Both the position numbers and the translations under genes were made by a program. From contig NZ_KV825598.1 of NCBI RefSeq assembly GCF_001831515.1, positions 21,703 to 85,702 of the forward strand: 64,000 nucleotides of DNA. The letters are read 5' to 3'. The notes under the pieces are model-generated. The model ran no database searches. It worked only from the letters and a program-made list of their open reading frames with translations, and was not told the DNA's origin. Every line of letters starts with the position of its first letter. The first letter of the stretch is position 1. The DNA is from Corynebacterium sp. HMSC074A01 (GTDB taxonomy: Bacteria > Actinomycetota > Actinomycetes > Mycobacteriales > Mycobacteriaceae). This document shows, in pieces, positions 33,833 to 43,279 of the stretch.

Positions 33833-35170
33833 CTACTTGATGAAGTAGCGCGTGGTGCGGGTGGTGCCGACGCGGCGGAGCAACGCGGCGTCGACGCACT
33901 TGCGCAGCGCCCGGTAGGACTGCTGCTGGCTCAATCCCGTCTGTTCGGCGACCTCGCCGCTGGCCAGGCCGCTTCTTCCCGCGCGCTGCACCGCGCCGAA
34001 AACGAGCGCCTCGTTGCCCTTGAGCTCGTGGTTTACAGCCGCGCCCGCATGCGACACGGTGACGGTCACCCCGCGGCCGTGCGTGCCCGCGAAGCTCAGC
34101 GGCTCAAGACCCGCGGCGTCGAGCTGTTCGCGCAGGTCAGGCATACCCGTGCCCGCCGCCCGGGTCAGCCCCGTCATCGCGACGGCGGTGGCCAAGTGGA
34201 GCGAGCGCGGCGCGTAGGTGGGCGTACCCGCTGTCAGTTCGCGCGCGTCCACGCCACGAGGCAGTCCGCCCGGGCTCGACACCGTCGAGCGTTCCTCCTC
34301 TAAGGCCACGTAGACCGGGCCGGGCTGGAAGTAGTCGCGGTGAGTCAACGCGTTGATGGCCAGCGGAAATACGGGACCGAGTGTTGTGCGCTGCTCGTTG
34401 AGGGCGTGCAAGATTGACGCGACGGGGCCGGAAGTCCGGTGTGTTTGGTGGGTGTGCCGCCGATCTGAGAACACTAGCTGGTGGTAGGGGAGGTGTTTCG
34501 CGATCGCCTCGGCGCGGCCGAAGAGCGCGATGGCGCCGAGGGTCAGCGGGGTAGGGGAGTCGTCGCGGAAGCCTAGAGAACGCACCAGGCCGTCGTCGCT
34601 GCGCTTGGCGAGTAGCGCATCGCCTCCGTGTGCAGCAGCCAGGTCACGGAAGTGTTGGATTGCGGCCGGGTCGAGGTCGGCTGGCGTGGCGCCCTCGGCG
34701 GGCAGCAGCGCCCAGTCGATCCCATTGGCGTCGCGGTAGCGGGTGAACAGGTAAGTGGGATCCATGCCGAAGGTCTCGGCGACGCCTTGCCCGTTGAGAC
34801 GGCGGGCGAGATAGGTGCCCCACGTGGTGGCGACGGGGCTCGGATGCGCGTCGGCACTCACCGCGACGACCTCAGCGCCGTCGAGCGTGGCCGTCTCCAC
34901 CTCCACGTGAAGCGGCGGGTTTGTGTAGCGCCGGACCGCCATGGCAAGCTCTGCCGGGTCGGTGCGCTCGCCGTGGAAGGGGTAGCATCCACTGATGGAA
35001 CCGTCGCTATCAACGCCGATGAAAAGGGTGCCGCCGTCGGTGTTGGCGAGCGATGCCATTGTTTCAATCACGCGGCGTTCATTAATAAATGCGCCTGATT
35101 TACGGCGAGCGAACACCCTGGTCAGGCCTAGTCCCTGAGCGATTGATTCATGGATATCCGCGGCAGCCAT
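33833..35170 (-). CDS. AlbA_2-domain ATP-binding transcriptional regulator-like protein
   Basis: This encodes 445 residues. The N-terminal domain (RVIETMASLANTDGGTLFIGVDSDG, residues about 33-57) is the AlbA_2 / divergent AAA-4 signature. The middle (LAINALTHRDY, SSPGGLPRGV, RAAGTGMPDLREQ) is the ATPase-like C-terminal HATPase_c_4 segment of COG2865 proteins. A winged-helix domain closes the protein (SGEVAEQTGLSQQQSYRALRKCVDAALL). These proteins are thought to be nucleic-acid-binding regulators, sometimes linked to phage defence. The gene interrupts the otherwise conserved cwlM - GNAT - parB order, so it is probably an insertion. It is convergent with cwlM, with a gap of one base. Confidence 0.75.
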   Translation of the reverse strand: MAAADIHESIAQGLGLTRVFARRKSGAFINERRVIETMASLANTDGGTLFIGVDSDGSISGCYPFHGERTDPAELAMAVRRYTNPPLHVEVETATLDGAEVVAVSADAHPSPVATTWGTYLARRLNGQGVAETFGMDPTYLFTRYRDANGIDWALLPAEGATPADLDPAAIQHFRDLAAAHGGDALLAKRSDDGLVRSLGFRDDSPTPLTLGAIALFGRAEAIAKHLPYHQLVFSDRRHTHQTHRTSGPVASILHALNEQRTTLGPVFPLAINALTHRDYFQPGPVYVALEEERSTVSSPGGLPRGVDARELTAGTPTYAPRSLHLATAVAMTGLTRAAGTGMPDLREQLDAAGLEPLSFAGTHGRGVTVTVSHAGAAVNHELKGNEALVFGAVQRAGRSGLASGEVAEQTGLSQQQSYRALRKCVDAALLRRVGTTRTTRYFIK

Positions 35171-35250
35171 GCGGCTATCTTACATCATTGTCATTCACGC
35201 ACCGCACTGGCGGAAATGAAGGAATTAATTGAATGAATGAGTGAATGTGC

Positions 35251-35895
35251 TTAGCACGCGGGTACGGCGGCGAGCAGATCGGCGATCTCGTGGGCTGCCA
35301 TGAGGTCGAACGCCGGCGGCAAGGTAAGCCGCAGGCGGGGGAGTACCGGGTGGTCCGCCACCACGCGGAAGCCCGCGGATTCAAGGATCGACACCTCGGT
35401 CAGGCCAATCGAGGCGGCGTGGCGGGCGATGCGCGCAACCGTGGAATCGGCGGTGTCGGCGTCGAGGCGCAGCCCGAAGACCTCGAGGGCTTGGGCACCT
35501 GCGCGGGTGGCGGCGGTGATGGTGGCGTCGAGAAGCACTGCCTCCCAGCCGCGATTCTTCGCGTTGGTGGCGATGTGGAGGCTGGTGACAACCCATGCGT
35601 CGTCGCTAATGGGTGCCGTGGGCATGCGAGCAGCGCCCGGGGCGTGCTCTGGCGGGCAGAACAGGCAGGTCGCGAGCGCGCCAATGGTGGTCGTGGGCTC
35701 GGCGATGGAAAAGCCGATTGGGTTCTGCGCGTAGCAGCGGGCGAGCAGCCACGCGCCCTTGTCCAGCTCCGAGGTGGGGTTCTCGCTGGTGGCGGCCGGG
35801 TCCAGCTCCCAGAAGACGCTGTCTGCTGCGCGCGCGTGGATGCGCGCGAGCGTCGATTCCTCGAGCGCGACGAGCTGTCCCCCGGGTAGCGCCAT
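35251..35895 (-). CDS. GNAT-fold protein upstream-conserved with parB (Rv3916c-like)
   Basis: This encodes 214 residues, soluble. The central stretch (ISDDAWVVTSLHIATNAKNRGWEAVLLDATITAAT) resembles the beta-4/alpha-3 acetyl-CoA loop of GNAT acetyltransferases, although the canonical Q/R-x-x-G-x-G/A is degenerate (NRGWEA). By position it matches mycobacterial Rv3916c, always found next to parB. Substrate unknown. It starts four bases after the parB stop on the same strand and is likely co-transcribed with parA-parB. Confidence 0.65.
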   Translation of the reverse strand: MALPGGQLVALEESTLARIHARAADSVFWELDPAATSENPTSELDKGAWLLARCYAQNPIGFSIAEPTTTIGALATCLFCPPEHAPGAARMPTAPISDDAWVVTSLHIATNAKNRGWEAVLLDATITAATRAGAQALEVFGLRLDADTADSTVARIARHAASIGLTEVSILESAGFRVVADHPVLPRLRLTLPPAFDLMAAHEIADLLAAVPAC

Positions 35896-35899
35896 GGTC

Positions 35900-37030
35900 T
35901 TAGTCTTCGCCCTGGATGAGCCCCATAATGCGCTCGAAGTCGTCCTTGTCGCCGAACTCGACGACGATCTTGCCCTTGCGCTTGCCCATGGTCACCGAGA
36001 CCTTGGTATCCCAGGCGTCCGCGAGGCTATTCGCGGCGTTGGTGAGGTACTCAGGCTGGGGCACCGGCTCGCGCTTCTTCTTCTCGGGCAGCGCGCCGTT
36101 GTTGTTGAGCAGCGTGACGGCCTCCTCCGTCGCGCGCACGCTTAAGCCCTCAGCAACGATGCGGTTGGCCAGCTCATTCTGGCTGGCCGACGTCGCTGCC
36201 TCGCTGTCCAACTTCACACCGAGCAGGGCGCGTGCGTGGCCTGCGGAAAGCACGCCCGCAGCCACGCGACGCTGCACATCCACCGGCAGGCGGAGCAAGC
36301 GGATCGCATTGGTGATCACGGGACGGGAGCGGCCCAGCTTGTCGGCGAGCTGCTCCTGGGTCACGCCGAACTCCTTGAGCAGCTGCTCGTAGGCAGCGGC
36401 CTCTTCCAGCGGGTTGAGTTGGACGCGGTGGATGTTCTCCAGCAGCGCGTCGCGCAGCATGTCCTCGTCGGAGGTCTCGCGCACAATCGCCGGGATGTGC
36501 TTGAGTCCCGCCTTGGAGGCGGCGCGCCAGCGGCGCTCGCCCATGATCAGCTCGAAGCCGTCCTTGGTGTCGCGCACCACGATCGGCTGCAGCAGGCCGA
36601 ACTCGCGGATGGAGTGGACCAGCTCGGCGAGCTCGTCCTCGTCGAAGACCTGGCGCGGCTGCTTCGGGTTGGGGATGATCTGGCCCAGCGGCACCTCTTG
36701 GTAGCGCGCGCCCACCGGCACCGGCTGCATCACGTTGTCTTTCGCCGCCGTCACCGTTGGCGCACCCTTCACTGGCCCGCGCGACGTGCCGCCCACGGTC
36801 GGGGCGCCCTTGACCTTCTTCTTCGGCGCACCTTTATCGTTCTTGTCCTGCGCGGACTGTTCCTGCTCAGCATTGCGACGATCGCGGGCGCCGGCGTTGT
36901 CTCCGAAAATGATGTCGGAGGCGTTGTTGCCAATCGCGCCGGTCTTGCCGGTGGTATCTGTCGATGCGGGGGCGGACGGGATCAGCGCGGCAAGGCCGCG
37001 GCCAAGTCCACCTTTACGTTGTTGTGCCAT
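35900..37030 (-). CDS. parB: Chromosome partitioning protein ParB
   Basis: This encodes 376 residues. The N-terminal part (about 1-105) is a Lys/Ala/Gly-rich linker that contacts ParA. The CTP-binding/ParB-Srx domain contains GERRWRA at 164-170 and ENIHR at 199-203. A helix-turn-helix lies at about 215-260 ([24 protein letters not shown]) and reads parS. A C-terminal dimerisation domain ends the protein. Seven parS sites lie 10-32 kb away on the same arm. ParB clamps load at parS, recruit SMC and interact with ParA and the polar DivIVA/Wag31. It is ten bases downstream of parA. Confidence 0.97.
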   Translation of the reverse strand: MAQQRKGGLGRGLAALIPSAPASTDTTGKTGAIGNNASDIIFGDNAGARDRRNAEQEQSAQDKNDKGAPKKKVKGAPTVGGTSRGPVKGAPTVTAAKDNVMQPVPVGARYQEVPLGQIIPNPKQPRQVFDEDELAELVHSIREFGLLQPIVVRDTKDGFELIMGERRWRAASKAGLKHIPAIVRETSDEDMLRDALLENIHRVQLNPLEEAAAYEQLLKEFGVTQEQLADKLGRSRPVITNAIRLLRLPVDVQRRVAAGVLSAGHARALLGVKLDSEAATSASQNELANRIVAEGLSVRATEEAVTLLNNNGALPEKKKREPVPQPEYLTNAANSLADAWDTKVSVTMGKRKGKIVVEFGDKDDFERIMGLIQGED

Positions 37031-37040
37031 GAAATTCTCC

Positions 37041-38006
37041 TTAGTTTCCCTCGTCCGCGCTGTCTACATCACCATCAAGCTCCGCGTACACCGCCGGGCT
37101 CACACCAATCGGGCCGGTCGTTTCGTGCGGCTGGTAGTCCCCGCGCGTCGCCAGCTCGCGCGCCGCGTCAAAGTAGGCGAGCGCACCGCGCGAACCCGGG
37201 TCGTACTCGATCACGGTCTGCCCATAGCCCGGTGCCTCGGAGACCTTCACCGACCGCGGGATCACGTTATTCAGCACCACCTGGCCGAATTGGTCGCGCA
37301 CCTCTGCGGCGACCTCGGCGGCGAGCTTCGTGCGCGCGTCGTACATGGTCAACAGGATCGCCGAGATGTGCAGGTTGTGGTTCAAGTGCTCGCGGATCAT
37401 GCCGATGTTGCCCAGCAGCTGGCCCACGCCCTCGAGCGCGTAGTACTCGCACTGGATCGGAATGAGCACCTCGTCCACTGCGGTCATCGCGTTGATGGTG
37501 AGCAGACCGAGCGACGGCGGGCAGTCGATGAAGACGTAGTCAAAGCCGTACTCATCCAGAAAGCCGCGCCGCAGCGCGTCGTGCAGCCGGTATTCGCGCC
37601 GCACCATCGAGACCAGCTCGATCTCCGCGCCGGCCAAGTCAATCGTCGCCGGGATGCAGAACAGGTTCGGGTTATCCGGGTTCTCCTGCACCGCGTCTTT
37701 CGCCTCGGCCTCGCCAATCAGGATCTCGTAGCTGGAGACGGTCCCAGAGGTGTGCTCGGCACCCAAGGCGGTCGACGCGTTGCCCTGCGGGTCCAGATCG
37801 ACCACAAGCACCTTCAAGCCCTGCTTGCTTATCGACGCCGCCATATTCACCGCCGTCGTCGTCTTACCCACCCCGCCCTTCTGGTTGGCAATGGTGAGCA
37901 CCCGCGGGTGATCCGGCTTGGGCAGCGTCTTGCGCCCCGAGGTCATCTGCGCGGCCCGCTGTGCCGCCGCCATAATCGGCGTGTCGTCGTAGTTCTGCTC
38001 GTCCAT
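37041..38006 (-). CDS. parA: Chromosome partitioning ATPase ParA
   Basis: This encodes 321 residues. The deviant Walker A motif KGGVGKTT lies at residues 43-50, with Walker A' [11 protein letters not shown] and Walker B-like [14 protein letters not shown]. The C-terminal helix region is normal. ParA forms an ATP-dependent nucleoid-bound gradient that moves ParB-parS complexes toward the pole. One GCTTATCGACGCC word lies at 37827-37839 and is read on the gene strand as A-A-S-I-S-K. It is seven bases downstream of rsmG and translationally linked with parB. Confidence 0.97.
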   Translation of the reverse strand: MDEQNYDDTPIMAAAQRAAQMTSGRKTLPKPDHPRVLTIANQKGGVGKTTTAVNMAASISKQGLKVLVVDLDPQGNASTALGAEHTSGTVSSYEILIGEAEAKDAVQENPDNPNLFCIPATIDLAGAEIELVSMVRREYRLHDALRRGFLDEYGFDYVFIDCPPSLGLLTINAMTAVDEVLIPIQCEYYALEGVGQLLGNIGMIREHLNHNLHISAILLTMYDARTKLAAEVAAEVRDQFGQVVLNNVIPRSVKVSEAPGYGQTVIEYDPGSRGALAYFDAARELATRGDYQPHETTGPIGVSPAVYAELDGDVDSADEGN

Positions 38007-38013
38007 CTCAGCC

Positions 38014-38652
38014 CTACTTTCGCACGATCCGGATCAGGGTGGTCGGCTGCGCAAGCAGCCCCTCACCAACCTGGAAGATCTCCGCGTCCACGCCGCCCGC
38101 CTTGCGGATCTGCGCCGCATCGCGCTCGAGCTCTTCGCTTACCAACGCCCCCTTCATCGCCACCATCGCACCCCCGTGCCGCACCAGCGGCAGCGACCAG
38201 CCGGCGAGCTTGCCCAAGGGGGCCACCGCGCGGGAGGTCACCGCGTCGAACTGTCCGCGCTTCTGCTCCTCGGCGCGCCCGCGCACGACCGTGACGTTGT
38301 CCAAGCCCAGCTGCTCCTTGACTTCCTTGAGGTAGGTCGAGCGCTTCAGCAGCGGCTCGATCAACGTCAGCTGCAGATCCGGGCGCGCAATGGCGAGCGG
38401 GATACCGGGCAGGCCCGCGCCAGAACCGACGTCGGCGACGGAGGCACCCTCGTCGAAAGCCTCGGCGGCGACTGCGCAGTTGAGGATGTGGCGCTCCCAC
38501 AAGCGGTCGACTTCCTTCGGGCCGATAAAGCCGCGCTCGGCGGCGACGGTGGCCAGCGAGTCGTGGTAGGCCTGCGCCAACTCGACGCGATCACCGAAGA
38601 CGGTGCGCATAAGCTCGGCATTTGGGGTTGCTTGCGGGCTGGGTTCCGACAC
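38014..38652 (-). CDS. rsmG: 16S rRNA (guanine-527-N7) methyltransferase
   Basis: This encodes 212 residues of a Rossmann-fold SAM methyltransferase. The SAM-binding loop [21 protein letters not shown] and [17 protein letters not shown] are characteristic of GidB/RsmG, as is [12 protein letters not shown]. It methylates G527 of 16S rRNA; loss gives low-level streptomycin resistance in other bacteria. It lies between yidC and parA with no jag gene between it and yidC, as remembered for other corynebacteria. Confidence 0.95.
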   Translation of the reverse strand: MSEPSPQATPNAELMRTVFGDRVELAQAYHDSLATVAAERGFIGPKEVDRLWERHILNCAVAAEAFDEGASVADVGSGAGLPGIPLAIARPDLQLTLIEPLLKRSTYLKEVKEQLGLDNVTVVRGRAEEQKRGQFDAVTSRAVAPLGKLAGWSLPLVRHGGAMVAMKGALVSEELERDAAQIRKAGGVDAEIFQVGEGLLAQPTTLIRIVRK

Positions 38653-38759
38653 GGCTGTGCACTCCTTCGCGGCAAGGGGAATTCTCTAGCAACCGACTCT
38701 AGTAAATGCGCCAAACTTTGGGGCAATCGTGGCGTCGACAAGCAACAAGGGCCCCACAC

Positions 38760-38793
38760 GCAAAAACCCGCCGCCTGCTACAGGCGACGGGTT
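38760..38793 (-). terminator. Terminator after yidC
   Basis: On the minus strand AACCCG-TCGCCTG / CAGGCGG-CGGGTT forms the stem, with TTTTTG after it. It lies 15 bp past the yidC stop and separates yidC from rsmG. Confidence 0.75.
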
Positions 38794-38807
38794 GAGGCTT
38801 GAGCGGG

Positions 38808-39788
38808 CTACTTGCCCTGCTTGCGCTGCTTCTTCGTGCGCTTATCCACCGTGCGGGCACCAACCTGGGGGGCCGAGGCGCGCTTTGCCTCGCGCTTGGC
38901 GGCCTCTTCCTCCTCCTCTTCCTGGTCCATCTTGGCAAAGACGATTCGGGTCTGGAAGAAGGTCCAGATGTTGTTGGAAAGCGAGTAGAACAGCAGGCCG
39001 ACGTGCCACACAAAGCCGGTGAACAGGATCATGGCCGGGAGGAACCACAGCATCATCTTGTTCATCATCTGCATCTGCTGGTCCATCATCTGCGCATTGT
39101 CACCCTGCGGGGTGTTCACCTTGCCCGCGGCGCGGCGGGCCTGCTGGCGCTGGACGGACATGCGCGCGTTGAGGTGGGTAAACAGTGCCGAGAGGATGAC
39201 CATCGGCAGGCAGACCGCGATGATGTGGGCGCGGGTGAGCTCGTCGACACCGGTAAAGGCCGCGAACGCGTCCTCCGGCATGGACATGTAGGCCGACAGC
39301 GGAACGCCGAAGATGTTGGCATCCAGGAAGGAGCGGACATCCTCCGGGGAGAAGGCATAGTTGGCAATATTTCGGTTTTCCTCAACCGACAAGCCCAGCG
39401 CGCCCGGGCCGGTGCCGGTGCGGTTAAAGGAACGCAGCACGTGGAACAGGCCAATGAACACCGGCATCTGCACCAAGGGCACCAGGCAGGAGGCGAGCGG
39501 GTTCGTGCCCATCTCCTTGTAGAGCTTCTGGGTCTCCTCGGCCATCTTCTGCTGGTCGTTCTTGTACTTCGCGCGGATTTCCTGCATCCGCGGCTGCATC
39601 TCCTGTATGCGGCGCATGGAGCGCATCTGGTTGACCATCGGCTTGACCAGCAGCGCACGGATGGTCACCGTGAGCATGATGATGGACAGTGCCCAGGCCA
39701 TACCCGAGTCAGGTGAGAGAATCGCGCCGAAGAGTTTGTGGTAGGCCCACAACACCCATGAAATCGGCCAATAAATGAAGTTCAGCAC
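38808..39788 (-). CDS. yidC: Membrane protein insertase YidC
   Basis: This encodes 326 residues. About five membrane segments are present, with the core TVTIRALLVKPMVNQMRSMRRIQEMQP (the conserved Arg in the hydrophilic groove lies in this stretch), NPLASCLVPLVQMPVFIGLF and MMLWFLPAMILFTGFVWHVGLLFY. The C-terminal tail is Glu- then Lys/Arg-rich, as expected for ribosome contact. It inserts membrane proteins alone or with SecYEG. It lies nine bases downstream of yidD in the rpmH-rnpA-yidD-yidC order. Confidence 0.96.
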   Translation of the reverse strand: MLNFIYWPISWVLWAYHKLFGAILSPDSGMAWALSIIMLTVTIRALLVKPMVNQMRSMRRIQEMQPRMQEIRAKYKNDQQKMAEETQKLYKEMGTNPLASCLVPLVQMPVFIGLFHVLRSFNRTGTGPGALGLSVEENRNIANYAFSPEDVRSFLDANIFGVPLSAYMSMPEDAFAAFTGVDELTRAHIIAVCLPMVILSALFTHLNARMSVQRQQARRAAGKVNTPQGDNAQMMDQQMQMMNKMMLWFLPAMILFTGFVWHVGLLFYSLSNNIWTFFQTRIVFAKMDQEEEEEEAAKREAKRASAPQVGARTVDKRTKKQRKQGK

Positions 39789-39797
39789 TTTCGGCAG

Positions 39798-40124
39798 TTA
39801 CTCCTCATCGGTTTGTCGTGTGTTCGTTTCCGCGTTCGTTTTCGCAGCGTGCGGGATGCTTCCCGGGACCGGATCGTAGCCGCCCGGATGCCAGGGCCCA
39901 CACTTTGCCACCCGTGCTGCCGCAAGCGCGGTGCCCTTGAGGGCACCATGCCTTGCGACGGCCTCGAGCGCGTACGCGCTACACACAGGCAGAAAACGGC
40001 AGGTCCCACCCAGCTTAAGGGGTGAGACGTACTTTTGGTAGAGGCGCACCAGCTTCACCAGCGCGGATGCGACAGGTCCCCGGGGTGCGGGGATCTCGCC
40101 GCCCGCGAAGTTGTAATACGCCAT
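39798..40124 (-). CDS. yidD: Membrane protein insertion efficiency factor YidD
   Basis: This encodes 108 residues. The family block KLVRLYQKYVSPLKLGGTCRFLPVCSAYALEAVARHG is split here around the conserved CRF-x-P-x-CS-x-Y motif, with KCGPWHPGGYDPVP following. It assists YidC-dependent insertion and is peripheral to the membrane through an amphipathic N-terminal helix. It directly abuts rnpA. The acidic tail is extra compared with E. coli YidD. Confidence 0.95.
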   Translation of the reverse strand: MAYYNFAGGEIPAPRGPVASALVKLVRLYQKYVSPLKLGGTCRFLPVCSAYALEAVARHGALKGTALAAARVAKCGPWHPGGYDPVPGSIPHAAKTNAETNTRQTDEE

Positions 40125-40496
40125 CTAGGTTGTGCGCGTCGGTGTATCCGCTGCCTTCTTGCGGGCTTTCGCCAGCGCGCGGCCGAAGTCGTGGTCCAGC
40201 TCGGCACTCGTCGCTGTTGCCGCGGCCGGCAGCGCGCGAATGACCACGTCGAATTCGCGCGGCAGCGACTCCGCGTGTGCGCGCGCGATCGCGCGCAGTT
40301 TGCGGGAGACCGCGTGCCTGGTCACGGCGTTGCCCACCTGCTTAGACACCACGAGCCCGAACCGGGGCCCGCCATAAATAGCGGTCTCGGTCCGGGCTCG
40401 CAGGTGGACCACCAGGGTGCGTGACCCTGCACGCGAGCCGCGCATCGTGCGACGAAAATCGCGCGAGGTCGCGAGCTTCAGCGAGGAAGGCAGCAC
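40125..40496 (-). CDS. rnpA: Ribonuclease P protein component
   Basis: This encodes 123 residues from a GTG at 40496. The RNP motif (VSKQVGNAVTRHAVSRKLRAIAR) that binds RNase P RNA, and the central-cleft aromatic region, are present. With the RNA subunit it matures tRNA 5' ends. It starts 24 bases after rpmH and ends where yidD begins. Confidence 0.95.
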   Translation of the reverse strand: MLPSSLKLATSRDFRRTMRGSRAGSRTLVVHLRARTETAIYGGPRFGLVVSKQVGNAVTRHAVSRKLRAIARAHAESLPREFDVVIRALPAAATATSAELDHDFGRALAKARKKAADTPTRTT

Positions 40497-40520
40497 TGTG
40501 GCTTAAAGGGCTTGAAGAGC

Positions 40521-40658
40521 TTAAGCGCTCAGCTTTGCGCGGCCCTTCTTGCGGCGCGCGGAAACGATAGCGCGGCCGGCGCGGGTACGCATGCGGGCGC
40601 GGAAGCCGTGCTTGCGTGCGCGACGACGGTTATTGGGCTGAAAAGTCCGCTTAGACAC
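40521..40658 (-). CDS. rpmH: Ribosomal protein bL34
   Basis: This encodes 45 residues from GTG 40658 (AAGGAG six bases upstream). It starts [20 protein letters not shown] and ends KKGRAKLSA, the full-length canonical L34. It is too short for most length cut-offs but unambiguous. It is first in the minus-strand operon rpmH-rnpA-yidD-yidC, and its promoter region borders the DnaA-box cluster upstream of dnaA. Confidence 0.97.
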   Translation of the reverse strand: MSKRTFQPNNRRRARKHGFRARMRTRAGRAIVSARRKKGRAKLSA

Positions 40659-41100
40659 GATGGACTCCTTGTAGTTACATCACGGCGGCCAGCGGTGCGC
40701 AGCGAACTGCGTACCTCCCGGGGCAGAGGCCGCCTCCGTTAAAAAGTTGTGTTGAGATTGCGTATTCCAAGGTTCCGCATGCCCCACCTGCACAGACTCG
40801 CCCTTTAAGGGGGCCCGGTACTCGGCGCGGGTGGCGCTCTCAAGCGCGCAAGGTGTGTCCGGGCTGCCGGATACTTGGGCCGTATCGGGTGGCAGCGCCA
40901 GGCGCAACAGGCGCGACAGACCTCACTAGGGTACGTGAGGTTTCCCCCGCGCGACAAATCGACACGCCCCGCGATACGGAGGGTGGTGGCGGGTACCCCC
41001 GGAATTACAACAGTGTGTTTTTTCGCAGGTAGGGCCGGGTTCTTAGGGCGCGTAGTGCGCGAACCCCGGCTCCGCCCGCCCGTCCTACCCGACACGTGTT

Positions 41101-41400
41101 CGAAGTCTTCGGGTTATCCACATTCCACGTCTCGCGCTCATCTAGACACTGCGAGGTGACAGCGGGTAACAATGTTTTATCACCACAATTTCACATCACT
41201 TTTGTTCACAGCGAGCGGCAAAGCTGTGGATAACTCTGAAGTACAGGTTGAGACTTTCGCGGAAAGCTGCGCGTTTTTGCAGCTCATGGGCATTTCGCAC
41301 CTGTGACAAAGTTATCCACAGGGTTGTGCACCCGTTGTGGATAGAACCCAACCGCAAATCTATCCACAGGTGTGGATAAACTTGTGGAAGATGAGGTGAG
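41101..41400. other. oriC: Origin region, left DnaA-box cluster (rpmH-dnaA)
   Basis: Perfect boxes TTATCCACA occur at 41114-41122 (+), 41225-41233 (-), 41312-41320 (+) and 41371-41379 (-). Near-matches lie at 41212 (TTGTTCACA), 41336 (-) and 41360 (+). An AT-rich stretch at 41168-41215 (AATGTTTTATCACC, CAATTTCACATCACTTTTG) could be the unwinding element. The remaining 40659-41100 holds the rpmH promoter region and no gene. Confidence 0.85.
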
Positions 41401-41570
41401 GGCCCCGCGGGGTCCTCACAAACTTGTGGAGGCACCGCGAATTCCGGTGGATTCCGCGGTGGGTTTTGAAATTACATGTTTCACCCACCGCGAGCCCCGT
41501 CGCGCGCCTCCCTTGAACTGCAAGCCTTGTACTGCAAGCACCGACACCGACCGAAGAAGGGGAGCTCCAA

Positions 41571-43178
41571 GTGGCCGAGCAACACGTTGAATCGCTGTGG
41601 CGCGACATTGTCACCGAGCTCCTGCAGCTCTCCGAGCGCCCGGATTCCTCGGTCCCGCAGCTCACCTACCAGCAGCGTTCCTACCTGCAGCTAGTCAAGC
41701 CCGTCATGCTTGTCGACGGCTACGCAGTCCTCTCCGCACCCCACGCCGCCGCCAAAACCGTGGTGGAGGAGTCGCTGGCTCCCCACATCACCTCGCTGCT
41801 GGCCTCCCACATGGGCACCCCCTTTGCGCTGGCAGTTTCGGTAGCACCAACCCCGCCGCCGGCACCTGCGGCACCGGCCGAAGCCCCGACTGAGCATGCT
41901 GGTCATTCAGTGCCGGAGGAGTTCACGCAGGAACCCCCGCAAGCTCCCGCCCAGCCTCCGGCACAACCTCCAGTTCAGCCGGTGTCCCAGCCGCGTCCTG
42001 AAAGCACCGCGCCCGGGGAGCAGATCCCGATGAGCCTGGATGAACTGGCGCAGATGCACGCCAAGCAGCAGCCGGCGCAGGGCCACCCGACGGTGCCGCG
42101 GCGTATTCCGCGCGAGAAGCCCGCGCACGACCCGGACCGTTCGACCAGCCTGAACCCGAACTACACCTTCGAGAACTTCGTCACCGGTTCCTCCAACCGC
42201 TTCGCCAATGGTGCCGCGCTCGCCGTCGCCGAGACCCCGGCCCGCGCATATAATCCACTGTTTATATGGGGCGGTTCCGGCCTGGGCAAGACCCACCTGC
42301 TGCACGCGGCGGGCAACTACGCCCAGGTCCTGCAGCCAAACCTGCGGGTCAAGTACGTCTCCTCCGAGGAGTTCACCAACGACTACATCAACTCGGTGCG
42401 CGACGACCGGCAGGAATCCTTCAAGCGCCGCTACCGCGACCTGGACATCCTGATGGTGGACGACATCCAGTTCCTGCAGGGCAAGGAAGGTACGCAGGAG
42501 GAGTTCTTCCACACCTTCAACGCGCTGCACCAGGCGGATAAGCAGATTATTTTGTCCTCGGATCGCCCGCCGAAGCAGCTGACCACCCTGGAGGACCGCC
42601 TGCGCACCCGCTTCGAGGGCGGGCTGATTACCGACGTCCAACCGCCGGACCTAGAAACCCGCATCGCAATCCTGATGAAGAAAGCGGCTGCCGACGGCAC
42701 CGTGGTCGACGACGCCGTCTTCGAGCTCATCGCCTCCCACTTCGAGGCATCCATCCGCGAGCTCGAGGGGGCCTTCATCCGCGTGTCCGCGTACTCCTCG
42801 TTGTCCAACGAGCCGATCACGCTGGAGAACGCCCGCGCCGCGCTGCGTGACATCTTGCCTGATGAGGCCGATGTGAAGCTCACTGCCGACACCATTAAAG
42901 ATGCAGCCGCGGAGTACTTCAGCCTGACCCTGGAGCAGCTCACAGGTGCGGGGAAGGCCCGCCAGGTGGCGCATGCGCGCCAGATCGCCATGTACCTGTG
43001 CCGCGAGCTGACCGACCTGTCGCTGCCCAAGATTGGCGACGAGTTCGGCGGTAAGGATCACACGACCGTGATGTATGCCGATCGGAAGATCCGCAAGGAG
43101 ATGACGGAGACTCGCTCGACCTACGACGAGATCCAGGAGCTTACCCAGATCATCAAGAACAAGGCGCGCCAGGGCTAG
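41571..43178 (+). CDS. dnaA: Chromosomal replication initiator DnaA
   Basis: This encodes 535 residues from GTG 41571 behind AAGGGGAG. Domain I (about 1-85) mediates helicase and self contacts. A long Pro/Gln/Ala linker (about 90-195) is the variable domain II. The AAA+ domain has Walker A GGSGLGKT near 233-240 and Walker B ILMVDDIQFL. The C-terminal helix-turn-helix with the DnaA signature GGKDHTTVMYADRKI binds DnaA boxes. Boxes both upstream and downstream of the gene permit initiation and autoregulation. Confidence 0.98.
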   Translation: MAEQHVESLWRDIVTELLQLSERPDSSVPQLTYQQRSYLQLVKPVMLVDGYAVLSAPHAAAKTVVEESLAPHITSLLASHMGTPFALAVSVAPTPPPAPAAPAEAPTEHAGHSVPEEFTQEPPQAPAQPPAQPPVQPVSQPRPESTAPGEQIPMSLDELAQMHAKQQPAQGHPTVPRRIPREKPAHDPDRSTSLNPNYTFENFVTGSSNRFANGAALAVAETPARAYNPLFIWGGSGLGKTHLLHAAGNYAQVLQPNLRVKYVSSEEFTNDYINSVRDDRQESFKRRYRDLDILMVDDIQFLQGKEGTQEEFFHTFNALHQADKQIILSSDRPPKQLTTLEDRLRTRFEGGLITDVQPPDLETRIAILMKKAAADGTVVDDAVFELIASHFEASIRELEGAFIRVSAYSSLSNEPITLENARAALRDILPDEADVKLTADTIKDAAAEYFSLTLEQLTGAGKARQVAHARQIAMYLCRELTDLSLPKIGDEFGGKDHTTVMYADRKIRKEMTETRSTYDEIQELTQIIKNKARQG

Positions 43179-43200
43179 ACGCGCACCCTAGGACCAGAGG

Positions 43201-43229
43201 ACCCACCTGGGTATACCGGGTGGGTTTTG
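43201..43229 (+). terminator. Terminator of dnaA
   Basis: ACCCACCTGG/CCGGGTGGGT 10-bp stem, 5-base loop, TTTTG tail, 22 bp after the stop. Confidence 0.85.
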
Positions 43230-43279
43230 TCATGCACACCTCTCAAACCTCAAAATCACCAATGACCACATAAATCACA

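Noticed and set aside
38653..38807. Missing jag gene hidden between rsmG and yidC
   Set aside because: The 155-bp gap contains only the yidC terminator and rsmG promoter region; no KH or R3H coding sequence.
41382..41436. CTTGTGGA repeats near 41382 and 41430 as additional DnaA boxes
   Set aside because: They match only the CCACA half of the box; too degenerate to count.
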